The translations under genes and the position numbers were made by a program. A stretch of 64,000 bases of DNA from FEN-299 sp963727765 (GTDB lineage: Bacteria > Acidobacteriota > Vicinamibacteria > Vicinamibacterales > Fen-181): assembly GCA_963727765.1 (NCBI GenBank), contig CAVSGZ010000008.1, forward strand, positions 806,001 through 870,000, given 5' to 3'. The notes under the pieces are model-generated. The model worked only from the letters and a program-made list of their open reading frames with translations, did no database searches and was not told where the DNA came from. Below are positions 45,940 through 55,628 of this stretch, piece after piece. The first letter of the stretch is position 1, and every line of letters starts with the position of its first letter.

Positions 45940-47357
45940 CTACTGGTGCCAGTACACGTCCCACCCCAGGTACTTCGTCGTCGCCTCGTGAACGATCGCG
46001 GCGACTGAGGAGAGACTTGCCGCGACGTGGTGCTCGAACCCGTTCTCGCAGATGAAGCGGAGCAGGTTCTGCATGTCCGGGATGCGCACGACGCCCGCGC
46101 CGCCGAACGTCTCCAGCGGGTCTCGCGTGAATTCGCCCTCACCCACGTACCCGCAGAATCCGACCCCGCGCGTCGTCGGTCGAGAAGCGGGCGAACGACA
46201 TCGGACCGGCCTTCACCCGGCCGACGCAGGTGCCGAAGGTGTTCTCGGCACCGACGGTGCCGGCGATGATCGCCTGGTAGTCCATGCGCACCTCCTCGAA
46301 GAAGTGCTTCGGGAGGTTGCTGCAGTGGAAGCAGACGGCCTTGTCGGGATCGTCGCCGTAATTGTTGTTCCAGTCGAGAAGGGCGCTCGGCGTGCCCGAC
46401 GCGAGGCGCATGCGCGTGCATCCCGATGACGCCGCAGACGTCCACCTCGCACGCGCTCGATTTCAGCTGGTCGCTCATCAGGCTCATGATCGTGCAGGGG
46501 ACGACGCCGAAGAACTCCTCGAGCGAGGTCCAGCACTGCACGGCGCTGACGGCGACGTCGGTCTGCTGCATCCAGTCGTCGATGACAGCGCCCAGCTTGG
46601 CCATCTTGACCAGGGCTGCCGGCGGCACGCCGATGGTCGACACGTAGGCGCGAATCGCCGAGAGCTTCGCCTGGACGGCCGGGTGCGTCTCCTCCAGGCG
46701 CCCGACCCGACCGACAATCTCCGAGAGGTCGATCGGCTCGATCGAGATTCCGGACGCCTCGAGCAGCTTTTCGCTGAACCTGACCGTGTTGAACGCGGCC
46801 GGCCGCGCCCCGATCGCGCCGATGCGGAGCCGCCGCAACCCCTTCACGACCCGGCACACGCCGAGGAACCAGTCGAGATCGCGCGCGAACTCCGGCGACG
46901 ACGGCGCCTCGGTGTGACAGGAGGTGAGCGAGTAGCGGATGCCGTACTGCTTGAGGTTGTTGCAGGCCGACATCTTGCCGCAGAAGCTGTCGCGGCGGTC
47001 CTGGACCTGCATCAGGCCGGGCGTGTCGGGCGTCGCCTGCACCAGCACGGGGACGCCGAGATCGGCCATCCGCAGCGTGTCGGCGAGCCCTCGCTCGTCG
47101 CCGAAGTTCGGCAGCGTCACGATGACGCCGGCGATCTCATTGCGGTGACGCCGGAACAGGTCAGCGCAGATCCGCGCCTCGACGCGGGTTTCGACGGCGC
47201 CGTGCTTGGTCTCCCCCGGGTCCGCCGCGATGGCGTTCACGCCGGCCTTCGCCAGTACGGCCAGCATCTCCTCCCGGCCGCTCCGGGCCAGGTGGTCGGG
47301 GAAGAACCCGCGGTTGCCGACAATCACGCCGAGTGTCATGGGCGGCTTCGCGTCCAT
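45940..47357 (-). pseudogene. L-fucose/L-arabinose isomerase-fold sugar isomerase, two +1 frameshifts
   Basis: Start ATG at 47357 with GGAGG upstream. Frame 1 gives GVIVGNRGFFPDHLA, SFCGKMSACNNLKQYG, and TSLEEFFGVVPCTIMSLMSD. The frame shifts at 46411-46424. Frame 2 gives RLASGTPSALLDWNNNYGDDPDKA, CFHCSNLPKHFF, and GAENTFGTC. It shifts again at 46160-46161 (one extra C). Frame 3 gives YVGEGEFTRDPLETFGGAGV and ends YLGWDVYWHQ. Healed length is about 470 residues. It belongs to the fucose-isomerase fold and, with no AraA visible, probably converts L-arabinose to L-ribulose for AraB. Errors rather than decay are likely. Confidence 0.85.
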
Positions 47358-47579
47358 TTACTTCTGCCTCCGGGGAGAGAACCGCACGGTGTAGACGGTG
47401 CCGAGCAGGACCAGCAGCGCGCCCCACCAGATGCCGGCATGGAGTTGGCCGAGGACCACCGGCCGCGCCGGGGGCGACACCAGCTCGTAGAGGCCCGCGC
47501 CGGTGATGAGCACGCCGTAGACCAGCAGCAGCAGGCCGACGAAGAACCAGATGGATATCAAGCCTGGACGGTGCATCAC
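47358..47579 (-). CDS. Small two-helix membrane protein
   Basis: 73 residues with two membrane helices (SIWFFVGLLLLVYGVLITGAG and GIWWGALLVLLGTVYTV) and a basic tail SPRRQK. It sits between the symporter and the isomerase, abutting the isomerase start. Small proteins of this plan accompany SSS symporters in sugar loci; a role in assembly is a guess. Confidence 0.75.
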   Translation of the reverse strand: MMHRPGLISIWFFVGLLLLVYGVLITGAGLYELVSPPARPVVLGQLHAGIWWGALLVLLGTVYTVRFSPRRQK

Positions 47580-47603
47580 GGACTCCTCGCGGGCCCGATC
47601 CCG

Positions 47604-49328
47604 CTACCAGAAGATCACATTCAACGCCACGAACACGAGCGCGATGACCCCCGCCCAGAACATCGGTCGCTGGTACACGGGCAGGTGGCCCTCGCCGGGC
47701 ACGTCGGTGCAGCCGTAGACCAGGCCGGTCAGCTCGCTGACCGGTTTCGGCCTGGTCAGCAGGCTGACGGCGACGGTGACGACCACGCACACGATCCAGG
47801 ACCAGAGCGCGCGGTACATGTTCTCGGCCATGTCCCGCGCGTTGGAGGAGAGCGCGATGTACTTGAGCGCCGTCGGGTCGAGCTTCACCCACGCCCACAT
47901 GCCCACCGACGACACGGTGCCGGCGAGCAGCCCCCAGAACCCGCCGGCCGGCGAGCAGCGCTTCCACAGCATGCCGAGCAGCACCGTGCCGAACAGCGGG
48001 GCGATGAAGAAGCTGAACAGCGCCTGCACGTAGTCCATGATGCTGAGGAACTGCATCACCAGGTACGCCGTGCCGATGCTCACCAGGACGCCGAGGATCG
48101 TGCACCAGCGCCCCATCTTTACGTAGTGCGCGTCGGTGCCGTTCCGGTAGGCCAGCGCCTTGTAGATGTCGTAGGTCCAGACCGTGGCGAACGCCGACAC
48201 GTTTCCCGCCATGCCGGACATGAAGCCCGCGATGAGCGCCGTGATGCCGAGGCCGAGCAGGCCGGGGCCGCAGTAGCGCGCCAGCATCAGCGGCAGGACC
48301 TCGTTGTAGCTGTGGCCGCCGGTCGCCACCGCCTGCGCCTCGCCGACCAACTTCGGCTGCAGCACCGCGAGGCCGAGCAGGCCCGGGAGGATGACGATGA
48401 ACGGCACCATCATCTTGAAGCCCGCCCCGATGATCGGGGCCAGCTTGGCCGCGCGCAGGTCCTTCGCCGCCAGCACGCGCTGGACGACCAGGAAGTCGGT
48501 GGTCCAGTAGCCGAACGAGATCACCCAGCCGAGGCCGAGCACGATCCCGGTCCAGTGAATCCCCATCGGGTTTCCCGTGAACGACCCCATCGTCCGCCAC
48601 AGGTGGGTGTAGTCGCCGCCGGGGAAGTTGGCGTGGATGCGCGCCACCATGCCGCTCCAACCGCCAGTCTCGATGAGCCCGATGATCGAGATGAGCAGCG
48701 CGCCGAGCCAGATGAGGACGAACTGCAGGACCTCGTTGAAGATGGCCGACAGCAGGCCGCCGAGGCCGACGTAGACGGCGACGGTGATCGACGACACCCA
48801 GATGCTGAAGTTGATGTCCCAGCCGAGCACGACCTTCATCACGAGCGCCATCGAGTACATGTTGATGCCGCTCATGAGAACAGTCATGAACCCGAAGGTG
48901 ACGGCCGACAGGGCGCGGGACGGTTCGCCGAAGCGCAGTTTCAGGTAGCCGGGAACCGAGTGGGTCTTCGAGATGTAGTAGAACGGCATCATCACGACGG
49001 CGAGAAAGAGCATCGCGGGGATCGCGCCGATCCAGTACCAGTGGGTGGCGAGGATGCCGTACTGGTAAGCCGCCGCGGCCCAGCCCATCAGCTCGAGGGC
49101 GCCGAGGTTCGCGGCGAGAAAGCTGAGGCCCGCCACCCACGCCGTCATCTCGCGACCGGCCAGGAAGAAGTCGTCGCCGGTCTTCGTGTAGCGCTTCAGG
49201 TAGAAGCCGATGCCGAGCACCATCGCGAAGTAGATCGCGATGATCGCGACGTCGACCGGCGCGAGTGCCAGCAGGCGGGAGGGCGGGGGTGCGGGACCCA
49301 GGGAGAGCGCGATCAGGTGCGTGGACAT
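47604..49328 (-). CDS. Sodium:solute symporter (SSS family), pentose uptake candidate
   Basis: 574 residues from the ATG at 49328. About 14 membrane helices with the SSS start DVAIIAIYFAMVLGIGFYLKR and DDFFLAGREMTAWVAGLSFLAANLGALELMGWA, and the sodium-site-region sequence GFMSGMAGNVSAFATVWTYDIY. Similar to SGLT-type transporters of sugars. Being between GH127 and the pentose enzymes, it likely brings in L-arabinose. It starts opposite the GH127 gene across an operator-containing spacer. Confidence 0.92.
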   Translation of the reverse strand: MSTHLIALSLGPAPPPSRLLALAPVDVAIIAIYFAMVLGIGFYLKRYTKTGDDFFLAGREMTAWVAGLSFLAANLGALELMGWAAAAYQYGILATHWYWIGAIPAMLFLAVVMMPFYYISKTHSVPGYLKLRFGEPSRALSAVTFGFMTVLMSGINMYSMALVMKVVLGWDINFSIWVSSITVAVYVGLGGLLSAIFNEVLQFVLIWLGALLISIIGLIETGGWSGMVARIHANFPGGDYTHLWRTMGSFTGNPMGIHWTGIVLGLGWVISFGYWTTDFLVVQRVLAAKDLRAAKLAPIIGAGFKMMVPFIVILPGLLGLAVLQPKLVGEAQAVATGGHSYNEVLPLMLARYCGPGLLGLGITALIAGFMSGMAGNVSAFATVWTYDIYKALAYRNGTDAHYVKMGRWCTILGVLVSIGTAYLVMQFLSIMDYVQALFSFFIAPLFGTVLLGMLWKRCSPAGGFWGLLAGTVSSVGMWAWVKLDPTALKYIALSSNARDMAENMYRALWSWIVCVVVTVAVSLLTRPKPVSELTGLVYGCTDVPGEGHLPVYQRPMFWAGVIALVFVALNVIFW

Positions 49329-49359
49329 GGCGCGTGTCTCGCGACGGCTGGCCGTGGTA

Positions 49360-49380
49360 CGTGAACGTTCACGGTATAAT
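49360..49380 (+). promoter_or_regulatory. LacI-type operator with TATAAT box
   Basis: CGTGAACGTTCACG at 49360-49373 is a perfect 14-bp palindrome with a central CG, the usual LacI/GalR operator form. A consensus TATAAT follows at 49375-49380, so a repressor on this site would block the rightward promoter of GH127 and possibly the leftward symporter promoter. The LacI gene at 51884 is the natural ligand. Confidence 0.75.
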
Positions 49381-49418
49381 ACACGCCTGCCGCCGGACGG
49401 ACAAACCGGGAGACTTCC

Positions 49419-51884
49419 ATGCGAGCTGGAACCCAGGCGATCATCGCAGCCCTGCTGGTGGGGATAGGCACGGCCGGGTGGTGGCCGGCCGCGCGAGGCA
49501 CCGTGTCGGCCCGGCCGTCCGCGGGCCCGGTCCACGACTACCTCGTGCAGCCCGTGCCGTTCACCGCCGTCCACCTCGACGACGCGTTCTGGGCGCCGCG
49601 GATTGAAACCAATCGAACCGTCAGCGTGCCGTTCGCCTTCGAGCAGTGCGAGCTGTCGGGTCGCGTCGACAACTTCGATCGCGCGGCCAAGGCGCTCCTC
49701 GGACAGCCGCTCGACAACCGGAAGCCGCCGGGCTACCCCTTCGACGACACCGACCTCTACAAGGTGATCGAGGGGGCGTCCTACACACTCAGTGTCCATC
49801 CCGACCCCAGGCTCGAGGCGTACGTCGACTCTCTAATCGCCAAGATCGGCGCGGCGCAGGAGCCGGACGGCTACCTCTACACCGCCCGGACGATCGACCC
49901 GCAGCATCCGCATCCGTGGGCCGGAAAGGAACGGTGGGAGCTCGAGAAGGTCGACAGCCACGAGCTGTACGACCTGGGTCACCTGTACGAGGCCGCCGTC
50001 GCGCATTACCAGGCCACCGGCAAGAGGACGCTGCTCGACATCGCCCTCAGGTCGGCCGACCTGCTCACGCGGACGTTCGGGCCGGGAAAGAAGTCGATCT
50101 GGCCGGGACACCAGATCACCGAGATGGGCCTGGTGAAGCTCTACCGGGTCACGGGCCGCGAAGAGTATCTCCAGCTCGCGAAGTTCATGCTCGACGAGCG
50201 CGGACCGGATGGCAGCGAAGGTGCCGGCCGCACCTACAACCAGTCGCAAGCACGGATCGTCGATCAGACCGAGGCGGTCGGCCACGCCGTTCGGGCCACC
50301 TACATGTATTCGGGCATCGCCGACGTGGCCGCCCTGACCGGCGATGCGGCCTACATGGCGACGTCCGACACGATCTGGGGGAACCTGGTCGCGAAGAAGC
50401 TCTACCTCACCGGCGGCATTGGCGCGACCGGGCGCGGTGAAGCGTTCGGCGGCGACTACGAACTGCCGAACATGACCGCCTACAACGAGACGTGCGCGGC
50501 CATCGGAAACGACTTCTGGAACCACCGCCTGTTCCTGCTCCATGCGGACGCGAAGTACATCGACGTGATGGAGCGCACGCTCTACAACGGGCTGCTCTCG
50601 GGCGTGTCTCTCGACGGCAAGGCGTTCTTCTACCAGAACCCGCTCGAGTCGGCCGGCCAGCACGCGCGCAGCCCGTGGTTCGGCGTCGCCTGCTGTCCCG
50701 GCAACATGACCCGGTTCATGGCCTCGGTGCCGGGCTACGTCTACGCGAAGAGCGGCAGCACCATCTACGTCAATCTCTTTGCCGCGGGCTCGGCCGAGAT
50801 CCGCCTCGAGGGCGGACGCGTCGTCACGCTCCGGCAGGAGACGCGCTATCCGTGGGACGGGCACGTGCGGCTCACGGTCACGCCGGACCTCCCCGCCGAT
50901 CTCACCGTTGGGGTGCGCATCCCGGGCTGGTCGCGGAATGAACCGGTTCCGAGCAGCCTGTATCGGTTCCTCGACCAGGTCTCGGCGCCCGTGGAGTTGA
51001 CAGTCAACGGCACGCGCGTTCCGCTAGTGATCGACAAGGGATACGTGCGGCTCCGCCGTACCTGGCGGGCCGGCGACACCGTCGAACTCACCTTGCCGAT
51101 GCCGGTCAGGCGCGTCGTCGCCGACGATCGGGTCGCCGCCGACCGCCGCCGCGTCGCACTGCAGCGTGGACCGGTCGTGTACGCCGTGGAATGGCCTGAC
51201 AATCCGGGCGGCCACGTGCGGAACCTGGTGCTGCCCGACTCGGCCTCCCTCAAGGCCGAGTTCCGGCCCGCCCTGCTGAATGGCGTCACCGTGATCGCCG
51301 GGAAGGCGTTCGGCCTCGCCTTCGACGCCAGAGGCCGGGTGGTCAGGACCCCGCAGCCGTTCACCGCCATCCCCTACTACGCGTGGGCCAACCGGGGGCG
51401 GGGCGAGATGCTCGTGTGGATCCCGCACGTTGAGTCGGCCGCCCGGCCGACGCCGTGGCCGACGCTCGCGATGACGAGCACGGTGAGCGTCTCGGGCAAG
51501 AGCCGGCGGAACCCGCGGATGATCAACGACGGCGAAGAGCCGGCCTCTTCCGACGACCCGGCCTCGTACTTCGACTGGTGGCCGGCCAAGGGGACCAGCG
51601 AGTGGGCCGAGTATGCCTTCCCTCGGCCGGCCGCGGTGTCTGAGGTCGAGGTCTACTGGTTCGACGACACCGGCGAGGGAGAGGTCCGTGTGCCGGCGTC
51701 GTGGCGAATCCTCCATCGCGACGGGGCCGCCTGGACGCCGGTGGAGGCGCTCGGGCCTTACGGCGTCGAGAAAGACCGCTACAACAAGGTCCGGTTCCGA
51801 TCGGTGACGACATCGGGCCTGCGCCTCGAGCTGACGATGCAGCCGAAGTGGTCGGCCGGCCTGCAGGAGTGGAAGGTGCGATAG
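49419..51884 (+). CDS. Exported GH127 beta-L-arabinofuranosidase
   Basis: 821 residues with a signal peptide. Catalytic core residues about 40-660: FTAVHLDDAFWAPRIETNR, LYKVIEGASYTL, and the zinc-thiol site with Glu357 and Cys359 (AYNETC) and Cys425-Cys426 (GVACCPGN). These match Glu338/Cys340/Cys417/Cys418 of the bifidobacterial HypBA1. The last 150 residues form a beta-sandwich carbohydrate-binding-like module (YFDWWPAKGTSEWAEYAFP, RLELTMQPKWSAGLQEW). Releases beta-L-arabinofuranose from plant or glycoprotein glycans. The stop overlaps the LacI start. Confidence 0.94.
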   Translation: MRAGTQAIIAALLVGIGTAGWWPAARGTVSARPSAGPVHDYLVQPVPFTAVHLDDAFWAPRIETNRTVSVPFAFEQCELSGRVDNFDRAAKALLGQPLDNRKPPGYPFDDTDLYKVIEGASYTLSVHPDPRLEAYVDSLIAKIGAAQEPDGYLYTARTIDPQHPHPWAGKERWELEKVDSHELYDLGHLYEAAVAHYQATGKRTLLDIALRSADLLTRTFGPGKKSIWPGHQITEMGLVKLYRVTGREEYLQLAKFMLDERGPDGSEGAGRTYNQSQARIVDQTEAVGHAVRATYMYSGIADVAALTGDAAYMATSDTIWGNLVAKKLYLTGGIGATGRGEAFGGDYELPNMTAYNETCAAIGNDFWNHRLFLLHADAKYIDVMERTLYNGLLSGVSLDGKAFFYQNPLESAGQHARSPWFGVACCPGNMTRFMASVPGYVYAKSGSTIYVNLFAAGSAEIRLEGGRVVTLRQETRYPWDGHVRLTVTPDLPADLTVGVRIPGWSRNEPVPSSLYRFLDQVSAPVELTVNGTRVPLVIDKGYVRLRRTWRAGDTVELTLPMPVRRVVADDRVAADRRRVALQRGPVVYAVEWPDNPGGHVRNLVLPDSASLKAEFRPALLNGVTVIAGKAFGLAFDARGRVVRTPQPFTAIPYYAWANRGRGEMLVWIPHVESAARPTPWPTLAMTSTVSVSGKSRRNPRMINDGEEPASSDDPASYFDWWPAKGTSEWAEYAFPRPAAVSEVEVYWFDDTGEGEVRVPASWRILHRDGAAWTPVEALGPYGVEKDRYNKVRFRSVTTSGLRLELTMQPKWSAGLQEWKVR

Positions 51885-52948
51885 TGAAGGCCCGACCGAC
51901 ACCGCCCGCGCGCCCGGCCGGCATCAAGGACATCGCCCGCGCGGCCGGCGTGTCGATTGGCACCGTGGACCGGGCGCTGCACGACAAACCGGGCATCAAC
52001 GCCGGAACTCGGCGGCGCGTGCTCGACAAGGCGGCCGTGCTCGGCTACAAGCCGAATCTCGCGGCCCGCCAGCTCAAGTCGCCGCGGCTGCTTCGCGTCT
52101 CCGTGCATTTGCCGGAGGAGATCGCGCTCTTCTGGGACTCGCTCCGCGACGGCATTCGCGAGGCCGCTCTGCCATTCGCCCCGACGCTGTCGGTCGAGTT
52201 CAGGAACAACCCGCGGCTGGGCGAGGGCGAAGTCGAGTCGGTCCGGGACGCGCTCGACGCCGGCGTGAACGGCATCATCGTCGCCCCCGGCGACCCGGTC
52301 GCGCTCGGGCCGATCATCTCGCGCGCCGCGGCCAGGCGGGTTCCGGTAGTCTGCGTCGTCACCGACGCGCCGGAGTGTGAACGTCTCGCGTCGGTCTCGG
52401 CCGATCCACTTGTCGTCGGGGCGGTGGCCGGCGAGCTGCTTTCGCGATTCCTGCCAAGTGGTGGTGAGGTCGCGTTCTTCACAGGTTGGCTGGGAACGGA
52501 GGATCACGCCGGGAAGCTGCGGGGCTTCGAATCGAGTTTATGGAAGGTGGGCCGCGGAGTGAGGCTCGTGTCGATGGTCGAAGCCCACGACGACGAACGC
52601 GCGGGTTACCGGCAAGCGCTGGCCGTGCTCGACCAGCACCCTCACCTGGCCGGCCTCTACGTCAGCACGGTCAACTCGATGCCCGTGCTGAAGGCGATCG
52701 ATCGGAGGAAGCGCGCCGGGACGATCGCGGTCGTGACGACGGATCTCTTTCCGGCCCTCGTGCCCAGGATACGCAAGGGAGAGGTGGCGGCGACGATCTA
52801 CCAGCGGCCCGTGAGCCAGGGGCGCCTCGCGCTGCACGCCCTCTACCGGTTCCTGATCGAGGGTGTCCGCCCGCCCGCGCACATCAAGGTCATCCCGCAC
52901 GTCGTGATGCAGAGCAATCTCGATCAACTGCTCGAGAGGATGAGGTGA
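51884..52948 (+). CDS. LacI family transcriptional regulator
   Basis: 354 residues, GTG start at 51884 overlapping the GH127 stop by one base; an operon is certain. HTH: IKDIARAAGVSIGTVDRALHDKPGINAGTR and the hinge helix NLAARQLKS. The periplasmic-binding-like core has GVNGIIVAPGDP, VVCVVTDAP, and GLYVSTVNSMPVL. It probably binds an L-arabinose-derived effector and the palindrome at 49360, controlling the symporter and GH127 divergently. Confidence 0.93.
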   Translation: MKARPTPPARPAGIKDIARAAGVSIGTVDRALHDKPGINAGTRRRVLDKAAVLGYKPNLAARQLKSPRLLRVSVHLPEEIALFWDSLRDGIREAALPFAPTLSVEFRNNPRLGEGEVESVRDALDAGVNGIIVAPGDPVALGPIISRAAARRVPVVCVVTDAPECERLASVSADPLVVGAVAGELLSRFLPSGGEVAFFTGWLGTEDHAGKLRGFESSLWKVGRGVRLVSMVEAHDDERAGYRQALAVLDQHPHLAGLYVSTVNSMPVLKAIDRRKRAGTIAVVTTDLFPALVPRIRKGEVAATIYQRPVSQGRLALHALYRFLIEGVRPPAHIKVIPHVVMQSNLDQLLERMR

Positions 52949-53042
52949 CGCGAGGCTCCAGGCTAACTACCCCGCAGCGAAGTAGGGCAGAGCGGTTTAC
53001 AGTAGGGAACGTCGAACGGGTCCCCCGAGGAGCGGCCTGACC

Positions 53043-55595
53043 ATGAACGCATCCGTGCGTCGCCGTGCTGTGTGGCTGTTTGGTGTCTGTCTGTGTGCGT
53101 TCGGCCTGTGGAAGGCCATCCCGCACGCGATGCCCGCCGCCGCCCCGCTCCAGATCGAGGGGGCTCGGCGCATCAGCCTGAACGACGGCTGGCGCTTCCA
53201 CCGGGGTGAAGCCGCGGGAGCCGAGCAGCCGGGTTTCGACGACTCCGCCTGGACTCCGCTGCGGCTGCCGCACGACTGGGCGATCGACGGGCCGTTCGAC
53301 TCCACCGAGAATCCCCACACCGGCGCGCTGCCCATCTTCGGGACGGGCTGGTACCGAAAGACGTTCACGCTGCCGGAGACCGCGAAGGGGCGGCGCTTCA
53401 CCGTCGTGTTCGACGGCGCGATGAGCAACGCCCGCGTCTTCATCAATGGGCACGAGTTGGGGGATCGGCCGTACGGCTACAGCAGCGTCGCGTTCGAGCT
53501 GCCCTCCCTGAACTTCGGTACCGCGGCCAACGTCCTTGCCGTCCGGCTGACACCCGAGGACCAATCGTCCCGCTGGTATCCGGGCGCAGGGATCTACCGC
53601 AACGTGTGGCTCGACGTCACGCCCGTCATCCACATTCCGACCTGGGGCACGTATGTGACGACCCCCGAGGTGACGGCCGAACGCGCCACCGTGAAGGTGC
53701 GGACCCAGATCTCGACCTCGATCTCGGATGATGGCGACGTCAGCCTGGAGTCGGCTGTCGTCAATGCCGCGGGCGTCGTCGTCGCCCGGGTCAGCACGAA
53801 TGCGGCGCTCCGGGGGGGCGGCACGCGGGTCGTTGAAAGCTCGCTGACGGTGACGAAGCCAGAGCTCTGGGACATCGACCACCCGTACCTCTACACCCTG
53901 GTCAGCGAAGTGCACCGGATGAACCAGGTGCTGGACCGGTACGAGACGCCGTTCGGCATCCGGTCGATCGCCTTCGACACGCAGAAGGGCTTCTTGTTGA
54001 ATGGCCGCGCCGTGAAGCTTCATGGCGTGTGCGATCACCACGATCTGGGCGCACTGGGTGCCGCGGTCAACCGGCGCGCCATCGAGCGGCAGCTTCAGAT
54101 CCTGAAGGGCGCGGGCGTGAACGCCCTGCGGACCAGCCACAACCCGCCGGCACCCGAGGTGCTCGAGTTCTGCGACCGCCTCGGCATCGTCGTCATGGAC
54201 GAGATCTTCGACATGTGGCGGGAGCCGAAGGTGCCGAACGGCTACAGCAAGTACTACGACGAGTGGAGCGAGCGCGACGTGCGCGACTTCGTGCGGCGCG
54301 ATCGGAACCACCCGAGCGTCATCATGTGGAGTATCGGCAACGAGATTCCCGAGCAGAGCAGTCCGACCGGATGGAAAGAGGCCAAGCGCCTGACCGGCTT
54401 GTTCCACGAAGAGGACCCCACGCGGCCTACGACGTCGGCGTTCGACAGCCCGGAAGAGGCGATCAAGAACCACCTGGCCGAGAACGTGGACATTCTGGGC
54501 TTCAACTATCGGCCGTGGATGTACGCCCAGATATTGAAGGACCACCCGGACTGGGTCATCGTCGGATCGGAGACCGCCTCCTGCGTCAGTTCGCGCGGCG
54601 TGTTCCACCTGCCCATCGAAAAGTACGAGAAACACCCGTCGCTCCAGCTGACCGGCTACGACGTGATTGCGCCGCCCTGGGCATACTGCCCGGAAGCGGA
54701 GTTCCTGTACCAGGAGCGGATGCCGCAGGTCCTCGGGGAGTTCGTGTGGACCGGCTTCGATTACCTCGGCGAGCCCACCCCGTACTTCAACAACGGCGCG
54801 AAGGTGGCGACCGACTGGCCTGCCCGCAGTTCGTATTTCGGTTTCGTGGACCTGGCCGGCTTTCCGAAGGACCGCTATTACCTCTACCAGAGCGAATGGA
54901 CGAAGACGCCGATGGTCCATGTTCTTCCGCACTGGAACTGGACCGGGCAGGAGGGCAAGCCGATCCCGGTGATGGCGTACACGAATGCGGACGAGGTCGA
55001 GTTGTTTCTCAATGGGCAATCGCTGGGCGGGAAGAAGAAGGGCGCCGAGCCCGTGACGTTGCCGGTCGGCAAGAACGTGGCCGCGGGCGTGGGCCGCACG
55101 GATCCGAATCTCATCCACGACGGCAGCATGTCCAGCCGGTGGCGTCTCGAGTGGCAGGTGGCCTATGCGCCCGGGTCCCTCAAGGCGGTGGCGTACCAGG
55201 GCGGCAAGCAGGTAGCGGTCGACGAGGTGAAGACCGCTGGTGCTCCCGCCCGGATTCGCCTCGTACCCGATCGCAAGACGATCCAGGCGGACGGTGACGA
55301 CCTGTCATTCATTACGGTGCGCGTTGAGGACAAGGACGGCAACCTCTGCCCGCAGGCCGATTCGCTGGTGAGGTTCAGCGTGATGGGGGCAGGGACGATC
55401 GAGGCGGTCGACAATGGAAACGCGGCCACCATCGAGCCGTTCCACGCGAACCAGCGCAAGGCGTTCTCGGGGCTGGCGTTGCTGATTGTCCGCTCGAAAG
55501 CAGGGGAGGCCGGCGCCATCCACGTCGCCGCGACGTCTGACGGCCTGGCCGCGGCGTCAGTGGATCTGTCGACGAATCCAGCGAAAGAGCGGTAA
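53043..55595 (+). CDS. Exported GH2 glycoside hydrolase (beta-galactosidase-like)
   Basis: 850 residues. Signal segment, then a sugar-binding jelly roll (ISLNDGWRFHRG, RLPHDWAIDGPF), an Ig-like sandwich, and a TIM barrel with acid/base Glu434 in MWSIGNEIPE and nucleophile Glu510 in VGSETAS. DUF4982-type and C-terminal Ig-like domains follow (YTNADEVELFLNGQSLGG, FITVRVEDKDGN). It removes beta-linked galactose or related residues. It lies 94 bases past the LacI gene and may share its operon. Confidence 0.92.
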   Translation: MNASVRRRAVWLFGVCLCAFGLWKAIPHAMPAAAPLQIEGARRISLNDGWRFHRGEAAGAEQPGFDDSAWTPLRLPHDWAIDGPFDSTENPHTGALPIFGTGWYRKTFTLPETAKGRRFTVVFDGAMSNARVFINGHELGDRPYGYSSVAFELPSLNFGTAANVLAVRLTPEDQSSRWYPGAGIYRNVWLDVTPVIHIPTWGTYVTTPEVTAERATVKVRTQISTSISDDGDVSLESAVVNAAGVVVARVSTNAALRGGGTRVVESSLTVTKPELWDIDHPYLYTLVSEVHRMNQVLDRYETPFGIRSIAFDTQKGFLLNGRAVKLHGVCDHHDLGALGAAVNRRAIERQLQILKGAGVNALRTSHNPPAPEVLEFCDRLGIVVMDEIFDMWREPKVPNGYSKYYDEWSERDVRDFVRRDRNHPSVIMWSIGNEIPEQSSPTGWKEAKRLTGLFHEEDPTRPTTSAFDSPEEAIKNHLAENVDILGFNYRPWMYAQILKDHPDWVIVGSETASCVSSRGVFHLPIEKYEKHPSLQLTGYDVIAPPWAYCPEAEFLYQERMPQVLGEFVWTGFDYLGEPTPYFNNGAKVATDWPARSSYFGFVDLAGFPKDRYYLYQSEWTKTPMVHVLPHWNWTGQEGKPIPVMAYTNADEVELFLNGQSLGGKKKGAEPVTLPVGKNVAAGVGRTDPNLIHDGSMSSRWRLEWQVAYAPGSLKAVAYQGGKQVAVDEVKTAGAPARIRLVPDRKTIQADGDDLSFITVRVEDKDGNLCPQADSLVRFSVMGAGTIEAVDNGNAATIEPFHANQRKAFSGLALLIVRSKAGEAGAIHVAATSDGLAAASVDLSTNPAKER

Positions 55596-55628
55596 GGGCG
55601 GTGGGCTTAGGTCCCGATAGGGACCGAA

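Noticed and set aside
46362..49364. A 1000-codon plus-strand frame across the isomerase and symporter
   Set aside because: Arg/His/Glu-rich low-complexity product that is the exact antisense of a clear sodium symporter; a GC-rich shadow.
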